A DNA stretch of 64,000 nt from assembly GCF_002901995.1 (NCBI RefSeq), contig NZ_PPQN01000016.1, positions 60,596 to 124,595 on the forward strand, given 5' to 3'. A program made the position numbers and the translations under genes. The notes beneath the pieces were generated by a model, which was not told the DNA's origin, did not search any database, and saw only the letters and a program-made list of their open reading frames with translations. This DNA is from Staphylococcus coagulans (GTDB taxonomy: Bacteria > Bacillota > Bacilli > Staphylococcales > Staphylococcaceae). Shown here piece after piece: positions 18,289-27,472 of the stretch. Within the stretch, counting starts at the first letter, position 1. The number at the start of each line of letters is the position of its first letter.

Positions 18289-19137
18289 ATGATGAAAATC
18301 GGTACTTTATCAGATATCCATTTTGATCGCCATCAACAATTACGGATGGAAGATTATATTGAAGCGCTAGCGCAATTGACGCGTCAAAAGGAGTTAGACT
18401 TGTTGATCATTGCGGGTGATATTTCCAATCACTATAGCACTACATTGCGATTTATCAAGCAATTGACCGAAAATGTTGCGTGTGGTGTATATTTTATTCC
18501 AGGCAATCATGATATTTGGCGTCAAGCTGATGAAATCATCACCTCGGAAGAAATTTTAGCTTTATATACAGCCCATCCCCAGTGCCTCATCAATCAACCG
18601 CTTGAATTAGGACAATTTGTTATCGTTGGCCATATGGGCTGGTATGATTATCACTTTGCAAGTAACAAATATACTTTGGAGAAATTGGAAAGAGGTAAGC
18701 ATTACGGGGCGACATGGCAAGATAAAGTCCATACGAATTTTGAACAGTCTGATCAGATGCTATCCAAGCGTTTTGCAGAATCAGTGTTCCATCAATTAGA
18801 GCCTTATCTACATCATAAAGTTATTTTAGTCACACATGTTGTAACGCATCCAAAATTCGTTGTCCCTTTACCGCATCGAATTTTCGATTTTTTCAACGCT
18901 TTTATTGGGACACAAGATTTTGATTATGTTTATGAACATTATGACGTGGCGTATAGTGTGATGGGGCATGTTCATTTTAGAAAAAGATACACCGAAAATG
19001 GCACGACGTATCTTTGTTCTTGTCTTGGCTATCCGCGAGAATGGAGAGGTGACGATCTCTTCACAGAACTCAAAGATGCATTGCAAATGATTGAGCTTCC
19101 AGATAGTGATAATCCACATAATTTCAAGCATGTGTAA
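18289..19137 (+). CDS. Calcineurin-like metallophosphoesterase
   Basis: A 282-residue cytoplasmic protein with all blocks of the binuclear metallophosphoesterase fold: D9-x-H11 in LSDIHFD, AGDIS, PGNHDIW, THVVTHPKF and MGHVHFRK. Two metal ions (often Mn or Fe/Zn) and phosphodiester or phosphomonoester hydrolysis are expected; the substrate cannot be told from sequence. Start ATG 18289 follows AAGGGGGAAGC. It is monocistronic and convergent with aldA, with a shared hairpin at 19234. Confidence 0.88.
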   Translation: MMKIGTLSDIHFDRHQQLRMEDYIEALAQLTRQKELDLLIIAGDISNHYSTTLRFIKQLTENVACGVYFIPGNHDIWRQADEIITSEEILALYTAHPQCLINQPLELGQFVIVGHMGWYDYHFASNKYTLEKLERGKHYGATWQDKVHTNFEQSDQMLSKRFAESVFHQLEPYLHHKVILVTHVVTHPKFVVPLPHRIFDFFNAFIGTQDFDYVYEHYDVAYSVMGHVHFRKRYTENGTTYLCSCLGYPREWRGDDLFTELKDALQMIELPDSDNPHNFKHV

Positions 19138-19233
19138 TAAAAAATTAAGGTGTGTCAGTGGACTTGTTACAGTATTTAAATCATAGTAATGAATAGAGTG
19201 CAAAAGCGTATGTAACATAAAGTGAATAACGAA

Positions 19234-19275
19234 AACGACGGAATCAAGTGCACTACAAGATTCCGTCGTTCTATT
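19234..19275 (+). terminator. Bidirectional terminator between the phosphoesterase gene and aldA
   Basis: AACGACGGAATC (19234-19245) pairs perfectly with GATTCCGTCGTT (19259-19270). CTATTTATTTT follows on the plus strand and TTTTCGTTATTC on the minus strand. Confidence 0.8.
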
Positions 19276-19328
19276 TATTTTAGGAGAGCGTCATTAAATT
19301 ATTTTTCACACAAGTTGTTTCAAGTTAT

Positions 19329-20816
19329 TTAGTATAGACCTTTTGTTTCGTTGCTAATATCTATATAAATATTTTTAACTTGTTGGTAGTTTGCAATGGC
19401 ATCTTTATAAGTTTCACGACCAATACCTGATTTTTTGTAGCCTCCGAATGGCGCCCCTTCAGGAACTTGGTTATACGTATTGACCCATACACGACCTGTA
19501 CGGACATTTTTAGCTACATTTAATGCACGGTTAATATTTGTTGAGAAAACACCACCAGCTAAGCCGTATTCAGAGTCATTTGCGATTTGAATAGCTTCTT
19601 CATCGTCTTTCACTTTAATAATTGTTAATACGGGCCCAAAGATTTCTTCTTGCGCTAATTTATTTTTATTATCCTTTACTTCGATAAGCGTAGGTTCAAA
19701 GAAATGACCTTTATCTAATCCATTATCAGTTAAACGGTGACCGCCGACGAGAATATTGGCATCGTTTTCTTTCGCATAGTCGATATAACCTTGAATTTTA
19801 TCGATTTGTGCTTGGCCAGTTTGAGAACCCATTTGTGTAGCGCTATCAAGTGGATCGCCAACTCTAATTTGTTTAAATGCTTCAACAAGTCGTGGTACAA
19901 GTGTGTCATAAATTTTTTCATGAACAAGTAAACGAGAACCTGCACTACATACTTCACCTTGGTTGAATAAGATACCGAGTTGGATGCCTTCTAAAGCTAA
20001 ATCTAGGTTTGCATCATCTAAAATAATGTTGGCACTTTTACCACCAAGTTCAAGTGTTGCTGGTACGATACGTTTTGCACCTGCTTCTGCAACTTGATAA
20101 CCCACATCAGTAGAACCAGTGAATGATAATTTGTCGACACCTTCATGATTGAAAATGGCATTACCAGATTCTGAACCTTTACCTGTTACGACATTGACAA
20201 CACCTGCTGGTAAAACTTCTTGGAAGATTTTAGCTAATTCAATTAAACTTAACGGTGTTGAAGAAGAAGGTTGGATAACGACTGTGTTACCTGCAGCTAA
20301 AGCTGGACCTAATTTCCATGAAGCAAGTAGCATTGGGAAGTTCCATGCAACGACAGCACCGACAACACCAATTGGTTCGTGTTGAATAATGCTCATAACA
20401 TTGTCTTCAATATTGTTGAGAGTACCTTCATCTGTATCCGCAACACTTGCAAAATATTGGTAATGACGTGCTGCAGCAGGAATGTCGATATTTGCAGACT
20501 CGCGAATTGCCTTACCTGTGTTTAATGTTTCAATAGTCGCAAAGTGATCTTTTTTCTCCATTAATTTATCATGAATTTGACGTAATAAATTTGAACGTTC
20601 TTGTTTGGATTTGCGGCTCCATTCTGGAAATGCGTCTTGTGCGGCTTTAACCGCTTTGTCAACGTCTTGATCATTGGCTTTAGCGACTTTTGCTAAAACT
20701 TCTCCTGTTGCTGGATTGTTGACATCTAAGTACTCACCAGATTCCGGCTTTACAAATTCACCGCCAATAAACAGTTCATATTGATCAGAAACATAATCCT
20801 TAACATTGATACCCAT
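19329..20816 (-). CDS. aldA: Aldehyde dehydrogenase AldA
   Basis: NAD(P)+-dependent oxidation of aldehydes to acids. 495 residues, the length of staphylococcal AldA, and close to it along the whole sequence. The catalytic Cys is in GEVCSAGSR, the general base Glu in LELGGKSAN, and the coenzyme loop is FTGSTDVG. The Asn of AWNFPMLL stabilises the oxyanion. The start ATG follows AAAGGAGGCAATATT. It is monocistronic on the minus strand. The true substrate is not predictable; betaine-aldehyde and lactaldehyde dehydrogenases are near relatives. Confidence 0.93.
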   Translation of the reverse strand: MGINVKDYVSDQYELFIGGEFVKPESGEYLDVNNPATGEVLAKVAKANDQDVDKAVKAAQDAFPEWSRKSKQERSNLLRQIHDKLMEKKDHFATIETLNTGKAIRESANIDIPAAARHYQYFASVADTDEGTLNNIEDNVMSIIQHEPIGVVGAVVAWNFPMLLASWKLGPALAAGNTVVIQPSSSTPLSLIELAKIFQEVLPAGVVNVVTGKGSESGNAIFNHEGVDKLSFTGSTDVGYQVAEAGAKRIVPATLELGGKSANIILDDANLDLALEGIQLGILFNQGEVCSAGSRLLVHEKIYDTLVPRLVEAFKQIRVGDPLDSATQMGSQTGQAQIDKIQGYIDYAKENDANILVGGHRLTDNGLDKGHFFEPTLIEVKDNKNKLAQEEIFGPVLTIIKVKDDEEAIQIANDSEYGLAGGVFSTNINRALNVAKNVRTGRVWVNTYNQVPEGAPFGGYKKSGIGRETYKDAIANYQQVKNIYIDISNETKGLY

Positions 20817-21029
20817 AATATTGCCTCCTTTTAGTTCAACATTATAAAAAGTAATATATTTTGATATTGTTAATTCATTGATGAACGACTTTTTAAAATG
20901 TTCTAAAACAAATCTTTCATAGTCTTATTCTAAATCGATATGTTTAAAAGGTAAATTAATCTGACTCATTAAGAAAAATGTTCCTTTCGATAAGTGGTAC
21001 AGGGAGTGATGAGAAGTCCAAACCAATAA

Positions 21030-21200
21030 AAAACAAGCCTCCATAATAGGAGGCTTGCATACTGGGGAAAGAGAAGTTAAACCGTATCAACGGCTCATGC
21101 TTCTAAACATTGTAGTCATGAGTTTTTTTATGGAAGACTCATGTTAGAAAATGACTGACACCTTAGTTAGGTAATGAATTCAATTGTTTTATATGATTAC
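21030..21200 (-). ncRNA. Candidate small RNA on the minus strand
   Basis: A textbook terminator reads on the minus strand: CAAGCCTCC (21057-21049) and GGAGGCTTG around a 6-base loop, then TTTTTTATTGG. No gene ends here: aldA begins 200 bases away and is on the same strand. Upstream on the minus strand are another hairpin (CATGAG/CTCATG pairing, 21093-21118) and the C-rich single-stranded stretch CTTTCCCCAG. No open frame longer than a few codons fits. The 5' end near 21200 is a guess. Function is unknown. Confidence 0.38.
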
Positions 21201-21377
21201 TCTTGAGGAAAAATGAACAATCAAATTTACCTTTGACACTTCATCTTATCAGAGATGTGTGAGAAGTATCTGGATGCAATTATATCTAAGTTCCAAACTT
21301 TTGTAAATAGGAAACATTTCGATTTGTAAAAAATTATCATTCTCGAGTCTGAGAAAAAGTCCGTACTCTTGGCGGAT

Positions 21378-21401
21378 GTGTCACTAAAAATCAAGGGGTA
21401 T
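21378..21401 (+). promoter_or_regulatory. SigB-like promoter of the candidate plus-strand small RNA
   Basis: GTGTCA (21378-21383), 12 bases, then GGGTAT (21396-21401). The -10 is a perfect SigB hexamer; the -35 is only a partial match to GTTTAA. Inference from motif and position. Confidence 0.3.
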
Positions 21402-21407
21402 ACTGTA

Positions 21408-21581
21408 CATAGAACAGTAAATCAATATTCCCATTAGATAAACTGTTCACACTCATCTCAGTGTATGTATACTTGATCACCCCGATAAAAAATCAAGTAT
21501 CCTAAACCTCCTTTAAAGATAAGATAAGTTAAGCCTTAGTTGGTGTAGAACCGATGTGTCCCCGCGCATCGGTTCTTTTTT
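21408..21581 (+). ncRNA. Candidate small RNA with C-rich terminator loop
   Basis: Ends in a very strong terminator: AGAACCGATG (21547-21556) pairs with CATCGGTTCT (21567-21576), followed by TTTTTT. The loop carries TCCCC, the kind of accessible C-rich motif known in several staphylococcal Rsa RNAs that bind Shine-Dalgarno sequences. No coding frame leads into this terminator. The internal single strand also has CACCCCGATAAAA and CCTAAACCTCCTTTAAAG, and CCTCCTTT is complementary to AAAGGAGG ribosome-binding sites. The predicted start from a SigB-like promoter gives about 174 bases. It could instead be the leader of the PTS-like gene, since 21708 lies 130 bases on. Confidence 0.5.
21547..21581 (+). 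terminator. Rho-independent terminator of the candidate RNA
   Basis: 10-bp perfect stem with a 10-base C-rich loop and six T. It stands 127 bases before the next gene start. Confidence 0.85.
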
Positions 21582-21707
21582 AATGGCGTTTATTTTTCCA
21601 ATCATCTCTTATGATAAAACATTGCTGATGTTTCTATTATTTAATACGAATTTTTTGTATGATGTTAATATAAAAAAATTGTATGTTAACAAACTGAAGA
21701 AGAGAGT

Positions 21708-22724
21708 GTGAGAAAAGTGAAACAATTATTAAGGCGTTGGTTTATTGAAGGTTTGAGTTATATGACGCTAGGGCTGTTCAGCTCCTTAATTATTGGATTA
21801 ATTATGCAAACGTTAGGTAAACAAACATTATTTCCTAATCTCCATTTAGGCTTTTTAGTCGAGATAGGAACAGTTGCACAAAGTTTAACTGGTGCTGCAA
21901 TCGGCGCGGCCATTGCCTATGGGTTGAAAGCAAAGCCCCTCGTCATTTTTGCTAGTGTTATTGTGGGGATGCTCGGTTATGATACGTTTTCCGGTGGTGC
22001 AGTAGGGGCCTATTTTGCAACTTTGGTCGCTGTTGAAGTGAGTCGATTATATGCATCTAAAACAAAAATCGATATCATTGTCTCTCCATTTTTAACATTA
22101 GTGATAGGCGGCGTTGTGGCAAAGTTTTTAGGCCCTGTTTTAAATCAAATGATGCGTGCCCTTGGGAGAGTGATTGTTATCTCTACAGAACAGCAACCAT
22201 TTTTAATGGGAATCTTAGTTGCGGTCATCTTTGGCTTGTGTCTGACTGCGCCGATTTCTAGCGCTGCGTTAGCCTTAATGCTTGATTTATCAGGATTGGC
22301 GGCAGGTGCAGCAACAATCGGATGTGTGTGTCAGATGGTTGGCTTTGCTGTAACAGGCTATAAAGATAATGGCATTAGTGGCTTGATTTCAATTGGAATT
22401 GGAACGAGTATGTTGCAAGTCCCAAATATTTTATTAAAACCATTGATTCTTATCCCACCTACACTCGCAAGTGCAATTATTGCACCGGTTATGACAACAT
22501 TGTTCCCAATGACTAATAATGCAGCAGGTGCAGGTATGGGCACGAGCGGATTTGTTGGTCAAATTATGACGATACATACGATGGGAAGTCAATTAGATAC
22601 ATGGTTACGTATTGCTGTTTTCCACTTTGCTTTACCTATCGCAGTGACTTATGTGATTTATCATTTTATGCGTAAGCGTCAATGGATTCACGATGGGGAT
22701 CAAAAGTTAAATGTGAGTGAGTAA
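21708..22724 (+). CDS. PTS_EIIC_2-type polytopic membrane protein
   Basis: 338 residues with about nine or ten membrane segments and the family motif CLTAPISSAALALMLDLSGL (about residues 180-199). It is a paralogue of the proteins at 1228 and 16391. The start is ambiguous: GTG 21708, or GTG 21717, both after GAAGAGAG. No cytoplasmic PTS domain is attached. It is followed within 100 bases by a DASS anion transporter gene, though that has its own promoter region with a cre-like site. The substrate is unknown. Confidence 0.78.
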   Translation: MRKVKQLLRRWFIEGLSYMTLGLFSSLIIGLIMQTLGKQTLFPNLHLGFLVEIGTVAQSLTGAAIGAAIAYGLKAKPLVIFASVIVGMLGYDTFSGGAVGAYFATLVAVEVSRLYASKTKIDIIVSPFLTLVIGGVVAKFLGPVLNQMMRALGRVIVISTEQQPFLMGILVAVIFGLCLTAPISSAALALMLDLSGLAAGAATIGCVCQMVGFAVTGYKDNGISGLISIGIGTSMLQVPNILLKPLILIPPTLASAIIAPVMTTLFPMTNNAAGAGMGTSGFVGQIMTIHTMGSQLDTWLRIAVFHFALPIAVTYVIYHFMRKRQWIHDGDQKLNVSE

Positions 22725-22767
22725 AAAATCTTTAAAATTTTGTGAATGTTAAAACACGTATATCTTT

Positions 22768-22781
22768 TTAAAGCGCTTTCT
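22768..22781 (+). promoter_or_regulatory. Candidate cre (CcpA) site
   Basis: TTAAAGCGCTTTCT has the palindromic core AAAGCGCTTT and matches 12 of 14 positions of TGWAANCGNTNWCA. It lies about 45 bases before the DASS transporter start, fitting glucose repression of dicarboxylate or citrate uptake. Confidence 0.5.
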
Positions 22782-22824
22782 TGTTACAATAAGGTTAAAG
22801 ATCTCAACAAAGGGGGCGCCATGT

Positions 22825-24351
22825 ATGGCAACATCTTCAAAGAAGAAAGAGGGAACAACATTTAAGCCTTTATGGTTTATCTTAAGTTTTGTAGCACTTT
22901 TCATAGTGCTCTTATTACCAACGTCAGACCAACTCCCAGTGATGGGAAAATGTGCGTTAGCTATTTTAGCGTTTGCAGTCATTTTATGGGTCACTGAAGC
23001 GGTCACTTACCCGGTATCAGCGACTATGATTGTCGGCTTGATTATTTTACTTCTTGGCTTTAGTCCAGTTCAACATCTAACTGAGTCGCTTGGGAACCCT
23101 AAAGTCGGTGGTCAAGTTTTAAAAGGGGCAGATGTATTTGGTACAGGAAATGCATTAAAATTAGCCTTCAGCGGTTTTTCATCTAGTGCAGTTGCGTTAG
23201 TCGCTGCCGCACTGTTTCTTGCAACTGCAATGCAAGTTACAAATTTACATAAACGACTTGCTTTATTAGTGTTATCTCTTGTAGGTAATAAAACGAAGCG
23301 TATCGTCATTGGGGCTATCTTAGTTTCGATTATTTTAGCCTTTTTCGTACCTTCTGCAACTGCACGTGCAGGCGCAGTTGTGCCAATTTTACTCGGTATG
23401 GTAGCTGCGTTTGGTGCTGCAAAAGAAAGTAAACTCGCAGCATTATTAATTATTACAGCGGTTCAAGCTGTTTCGATATGGAATGTAGGGATTAAAACTG
23501 CAGCAGCACAAAATATTGTGGCAGTTAACTTTATCAATGATCAGTTAGGTCATGATGTCTCATGGGGCGAGTGGTTTTTATATGCAGCGCCATGGTCTAT
23601 CGTCATGTCGATTGTGCTCTACTTTGTCATGCTCAAAGTCGTACCACCGGAAAAAAATGAAATTGAAGGTGGCACAGAGCTCGTTAAACAACAACTCGCT
23701 GAACTCGGTCCTGTAAAACCTAAAGAGTGGCGTTTAATCATAATCTCTGTATTATTATTAGTTTTATGGTCAACAGAAAAAGTATTACATCCAATCGATT
23801 CATCATCAATCACACTGTTAGCTTTAGCTGTGATGTTGACGCCGAAAATTGGTGTTATGAGTTGGAAAGAAGCTGAACAGCGCATCCCTTGGGGAACAAT
23901 TATTGTTTTTGGAGTAGGAATTTCATTAGGAAATGTATTGCTACAAACACATGCCGCGCAGTGGTTGAGTGATGCGACATTTGGATTGTTAGGCTTAAAA
24001 GGAATGCCAATCGTTGCGACGATCGCGTTAATTTCTTTATTCAATATTCTAATCCATCTTGGATTTGCAAGTGCGACAAGTTTAGCTTCAGCATTGATTC
24101 CAGTATTCATCTCATTAACTTCAACTTTAAGTTTAGGAGATCATGCGATTGGATTTGTACTTATCCAACAATTTGTGATTAGTTTTGGCTTCTTATTGCC
24201 TGTAAGTTCACCACAAAGTATGCTCGCATACGGCACTGAAACATTTACGGTTAAAGATTTCTTGAAAGCAGGCATTCCGATTACTGTGATTGGCTACTTG
24301 CTCGTTGTGTTATTCAGTATGACTTATTGGCAATGGCTTGGCCTATTATAA
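22825..24351 (+). CDS. DASS-family (SLC13) sodium-coupled anion symporter
   Basis: A 508-residue membrane protein of the divalent anion:sodium symporter family (CitT/SdcS/YflS relatives), importing dicarboxylates, citrate or a related anion. It shows about twelve hydrophobic helices. Family landmarks are WVTEAVTYPVSATMI near the N-terminus, FVPSATARAGAVVPI and ASATSLASALIPVF in the two pseudo-repeats, and VSSPQSMLAYGT near the end. ATG 22825 follows GGGGG at 22812-22816. Substrate not assigned. It ends 130 bases before repeat copy 3, whose head may terminate it. Confidence 0.87.
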   Translation: MATSSKKKEGTTFKPLWFILSFVALFIVLLLPTSDQLPVMGKCALAILAFAVILWVTEAVTYPVSATMIVGLIILLLGFSPVQHLTESLGNPKVGGQVLKGADVFGTGNALKLAFSGFSSSAVALVAAALFLATAMQVTNLHKRLALLVLSLVGNKTKRIVIGAILVSIILAFFVPSATARAGAVVPILLGMVAAFGAAKESKLAALLIITAVQAVSIWNVGIKTAAAQNIVAVNFINDQLGHDVSWGEWFLYAAPWSIVMSIVLYFVMLKVVPPEKNEIEGGTELVKQQLAELGPVKPKEWRLIIISVLLLVLWSTEKVLHPIDSSSITLLALAVMLTPKIGVMSWKEAEQRIPWGTIIVFGVGISLGNVLLQTHAAQWLSDATFGLLGLKGMPIVATIALISLFNILIHLGFASATSLASALIPVFISLTSTLSLGDHAIGFVLIQQFVISFGFLLPVSSPQSMLAYGTETFTVKDFLKAGIPITVIGYLLVVLFSMTYWQWLGLL

Positions 24352-24479
24352 AGTCACCTTATTGTCACGGAAATATGAATGAACGAGGCATGTCGAATTT
24401 TTAATCAATCACATTTTCAATACATTGAACAAAAGGTGAATGGATATGCAGTTGCCTTAGCTTTATGATGAGGTGCTTG

Positions 24480-24801
24480 GGGCATCAACTCCAAAATAAA
24501 TAGCGTTCAGATGATATTTTACAGAAAATCATCTGAGCGCTTCCTTTTTTATGATTAAACTTCTTATTATATGATTTCCCTCATAAGTCTTGTCATCGAT
24601 ACTTCGCTTACATACGTCATCATTTACTATTATAGTTAAAAACAAGTCACTTTTGCCTCATTTTATTAATCACGACATAAACTAAAATAACGATGAATTG
24701 ATTTGGCCTCAGCGCATTTCTATTTCAATTAAGCCAAATTGAGTTGAGGCTTCAGCCCATAAGCAACTATATTTATGAAGGTAAGATTATCAAAAATTTG
24801 A
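24480..24801 (+). repeat. Modular intergenic repeat, copy 3 (long form)
   Basis: Head: GGGCATCAACTCCAAAATAA, then a hairpin AGCGTTCAGATGATATTTT / AAAATCATCTGAGCGCT (about 24501-24541) with TTCCTTTTTT. The middle module resembles copy 5 (CATCATTTACTATTATAG, AACAAGTCACTTTTGCCTCA). The tail is TCAATTAAGCCAAATTGAGT, then TTCAGCCCATAAGC and GGTAAGATTATCAAAAATTT. It has no open frame and sits at the 3' end of the DASS transporter gene. Confidence 0.8.
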
Positions 24802-24947
24802 TTTCACTGACCTTTTTTACGACTTAACATAAAATATAAATGAGTTGTGGGTGCAGTTTCTTTTACTGATATTGTCAAAATATTAAAAATAAAACTTATG
24901 AATAAGTGATAAAATAAGAATGGGGCAAATAAAGTGGGGTTGATACC

Positions 24948-25523
24948 ATGAGTTTATATAGAAAATTAAGACAGTTTGGTGTTGAAGATTTAAAAATATT
25001 AGAGAATGTGACCTTTCAAACCGTCACGAATTTAATGGAACTCAATAAAGAGGAAGCAGAGCAACTACAAGTCGACATGCAAATCGCTGGCTATACCTTT
25101 CAACCGCCCGTTGCTTTAGATGCAAACAACGTAGAATTACCCGTTCAGATTGAATGTGATTTAGACTGTGGAAACGCACCGAAAATGAAAAAATTGCGCG
25201 ATTTCATTATTGGCTGCATCACTTATGATACTGACATGCTCGATCGTGTGATGACGTACACGCAGCTACAAATCGTCTTGAATGAAACACGTATTTTTGA
25301 AGACTTAACCCAATTTAAACTATTTTTATGGAACCATCGTGAAATGTTAAAGCATGTGCAAATTTCACATTTGCTGTCGCATGGACATAAGGGCGCGGCA
25401 CGCGTAGATATTGAAGATGTGTATCATCAAAAATATGTTTTGGTGCTATTTGTGGAGTTTGACAGTCATAAAAAAGAGGCGGGGATTCGTCAAGTTAAAG
25501 CGAACTTATTATCTATTACATAG
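24948..25523 (+). CDS. Uncharacterised soluble protein
   Basis: 191 residues, no signal peptide or membrane segment. I do not recognise the family. Visible features: an N-terminal half rich in acidic and amphipathic stretches (LMELNKEEAEQLQVD), one short cysteine pair in ECDLDCGNAP, and an LLSHGHKGAARVDIEDVYH segment in the C-terminal part. Start ATG 24948 follows TGGGGTTG. Only 12 bases separate it from the small membrane protein at 25536, so the two are probably translated together. Confidence 0.7.
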   Translation: MSLYRKLRQFGVEDLKILENVTFQTVTNLMELNKEEAEQLQVDMQIAGYTFQPPVALDANNVELPVQIECDLDCGNAPKMKKLRDFIIGCITYDTDMLDRVMTYTQLQIVLNETRIFEDLTQFKLFLWNHREMLKHVQISHLLSHGHKGAARVDIEDVYHQKYVLVLFVEFDSHKKEAGIRQVKANLLSIT

Positions 25524-25535
25524 GAGGACGATGTC

Positions 25536-25712
25536 ATGAATGAACGTTATTTGAAAGTTTTAGGTCTTTATTTTATCAGTGCAGCAATTCCTGCTTTACT
25601 TGATAAAGTCAATTCATCAAACTGTTTCTTTAAGTGGTTTACAAAAACAGTGATTGGCTACGGTATATTTGCGAGTGGCTTAAAAATAATGAAAAAGCAT
25701 AAACATTCCTAA
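25536..25712 (+). CDS. 58-residue small membrane protein coupled to the upstream gene
   Basis: ATG 25536 follows TAGGAGG at 25521-25527, the best ribosome-binding site in this neighbourhood. The protein begins MNERYLKVLGLYFISAA, has hydrophobic stretches at about residues 7-22 and 39-51, and ends in a basic tail KKHKHS. Spacing of 12 bases from the preceding stop and the shared terminator at 25761 argue for a real two-gene operon. Function unknown. Confidence 0.7.
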   Translation: MNERYLKVLGLYFISAAIPALLDKVNSSNCFFKWFTKTVIGYGIFASGLKIMKKHKHS

Positions 25713-25760
25713 TCAAATTGATTTGAAAAGTCACTAGAATGTGGCAGTCACGTTTTTTAA

Positions 25761-25828
25761 GGAAAGGGAAGCGATAGAAAGTAAAACTTGTATCACTCAT
25801 TTTATTTTCTATCCCCTTTCCTTTTTTT
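25761..25828 (+). terminator. Strong terminator of the two-gene operon
   Basis: GGAAAGGGAAGCGATAGAAA (25761-25780) pairs with TTTCTATCCCCTTTCC (25806-25821) with a small bulge, then TTTTTTT. Confidence 0.88.
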
Positions 25829-25931
25829 AATTCCCTGCTAGTGATGTACAACTTTGTAGTACGTCATGTAAAATGGAAATAGCAAGATTAAAACAAAACA
25901 TCAACTTAAAAATTAAAATGGAGGCTTTGAA

Positions 25932-26750
25932 ATGGGGATTCAAAAACCGTCAAAAACAATTGAGGATACCTATGCGTCGCGTCATACAATCAATGACATT
26001 ATCCATGCGGTAGCGATGAAAGAGGTCATGCTTGATCGAGCAATGCCACGTTATATTGTTAAATCTATGATGTCTGGATTTTTGTTAGCGATTGTAACGG
26101 TCTTTATGTTAGCCATTAAAACACAAATGGCCGGTGCATTACCCGGTGTGGTCAACTTAATGGGGGCTATCGCATTCAGCATTGCCTTAGTCTTAATCGT
26201 CTTGACGCATTCTGAATTATTAACGAGTAACTTTATGTATATGACAGTAGGGATGTACTATCGAACGATTTCAATCACAAAGGCCATGTGGTTGTTTATC
26301 GTCTGCTTTATTGGCAATATTTTAGGTGCTTTTGTGTTATTTATTTTAATGTATTTTACAAAAGTAATGACGCCAGAGATGGTGCACGCATTAACTGCAA
26401 CTGTGACAGCCAAAACGGTTGAACCAACGTGGCATGCGATACTCGTTAAAGCCATTTTTGCAAACTTCTTTATTAATATTGGGATTTATGTATCTATGCA
26501 ATTTAAAGAAGGTCTATCAAAAGCTTTCTTTATTGCAGTTGGCGTTATTATTTTCGTATTTATGGCTTATGAACACGTCGTATATAACGCAGGTTTATTT
26601 GTAGGTATGATTTTCTATAATTTCGATGGTCTTTCATGGTTAGGTGTATTAAAAAATATCGTCTTTGCTTTTGTTGGTAACTATATTGGTGGAGGCTTGA
26701 TGGTCGGCTTGCTTTACGCTTATCTTAACGGCTCACGTCGAGTAGAATAA
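25932..26750 (+). CDS. Formate/nitrite transporter (FNT family) channel
   Basis: A 272-residue pentamer-forming channel of the FNT family (FocA/NirC/FdhC), with six hydrophobic helices. It moves formate, nitrite or related monovalent anions over the membrane. Landmarks are HSELLTSNFMYMTVG at about residue 97 and an AYEHVVYNAGLF segment; the central His expected in the pore is in AYEHVV. It lies near the nitrite reductase operon and pflBA is elsewhere in the window, so both nitrite and formate are plausible. It is monocistronic, with a start behind GGAGGC. Confidence 0.9.
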   Translation: MGIQKPSKTIEDTYASRHTINDIIHAVAMKEVMLDRAMPRYIVKSMMSGFLLAIVTVFMLAIKTQMAGALPGVVNLMGAIAFSIALVLIVLTHSELLTSNFMYMTVGMYYRTISITKAMWLFIVCFIGNILGAFVLFILMYFTKVMTPEMVHALTATVTAKTVEPTWHAILVKAIFANFFINIGIYVSMQFKEGLSKAFFIAVGVIIFVFMAYEHVVYNAGLFVGMIFYNFDGLSWLGVLKNIVFAFVGNYIGGGLMVGLLYAYLNGSRRVE

Positions 26751-26831
26751 GGTCTCTGATTATTCTGAAAAGCGTTATAGTTACAGAGATCGTTCATTTT
26801 TTAATTGGATGGTCATATAATGACTCACGGT

Positions 26832-26861
26832 GAATACGTTTCGGTTGGAGCGTATTCTTTT
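26832..26861 (+). terminator. Terminator after the FNT channel gene
   Basis: GAATACG (26832-26838) pairs with CGTATTC (26851-26857) and is followed by TTTTC. Short stem, moderate support. Confidence 0.6.
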
Positions 26862-26920
26862 CTATCTTGTTTTATATTTGATAATCTACTTATGAATCTT
26901 ATGGGAAAAGGGGAGAGAAA

Positions 26921-27472
26921 ATGTCTCAAATCAATATTCGGTTGGCGACATTGGAAGATGCTGAGAGATTGCAACAACTGATGTATCGTGCATTTACGCC
27001 ATTAAGAGAAGTGGGCATCGACTGGCCGTCTGTGAATGCCGATTTAGAAATGATCGAAAAGAATATTAAGTACAATGCTGCGTATGTATTGGAGAAAGAT
27101 GGAGAAGTGATTTCAACGTTAAGTATTCGCTTCCCATGGGAGCCTAAAAATCCAGTATCGAAATACCCGTTTGTTTGGTGGTTTGCAACGGATCCTGATT
27201 ATAGTGGGCAAGGCTATGGGCATCAAATGATGTCTTATGTTGAAAATACGATATTGCGCGATACGCTTAAAGCGCCGGCCGTTGTGTTAGGGACATCTGC
27301 ACGTAAAATGAGCTGGTTAAAAGATGTATATGAAAGACGTGGCTATGAAACATTTTTTACGCTTGAAGAACCGAGTGGTGATCAAGGTGCCATGATGGTT
27401 AAAGTATTAATACCCGAACGTTTTAATCGTTCATTATTAGCACCGCCACCATGGTTTGAAGGTGAGTCTTAA
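26921..27472 (+). CDS. GNAT-family N-acetyltransferase
   Basis: A 183-residue GCN5-related acetyltransferase. It starts SQINIRLATLEDAERLQQLM, a typical first strand and helix. The acetyl-CoA pyrophosphate loop is DYSGQGYGHQMM (about residues 93-104). It ends with a tail FNRSLLAPPPWFEGES. Start ATG 26921 follows GGGGAGAG. The substrate cannot be predicted. It is monocistronic. Confidence 0.82.
   Translation: MSQINIRLATLEDAERLQQLMYRAFTPLREVGIDWPSVNADLEMIEKNIKYNAAYVLEKDGEVISTLSIRFPWEPKNPVSKYPFVWWFATDPDYSGQGYGHQMMSYVENTILRDTLKAPAVVLGTSARKMSWLKDVYERRGYETFFTLEEPSGDQGAMMVKVLIPERFNRSLLAPPPWFEGES

Noticed and set aside
23619..24110. 163-codon open frame on the minus strand
   Set aside because: Antisense shadow of the DASS transporter gene; the plus-strand protein has full family similarity.
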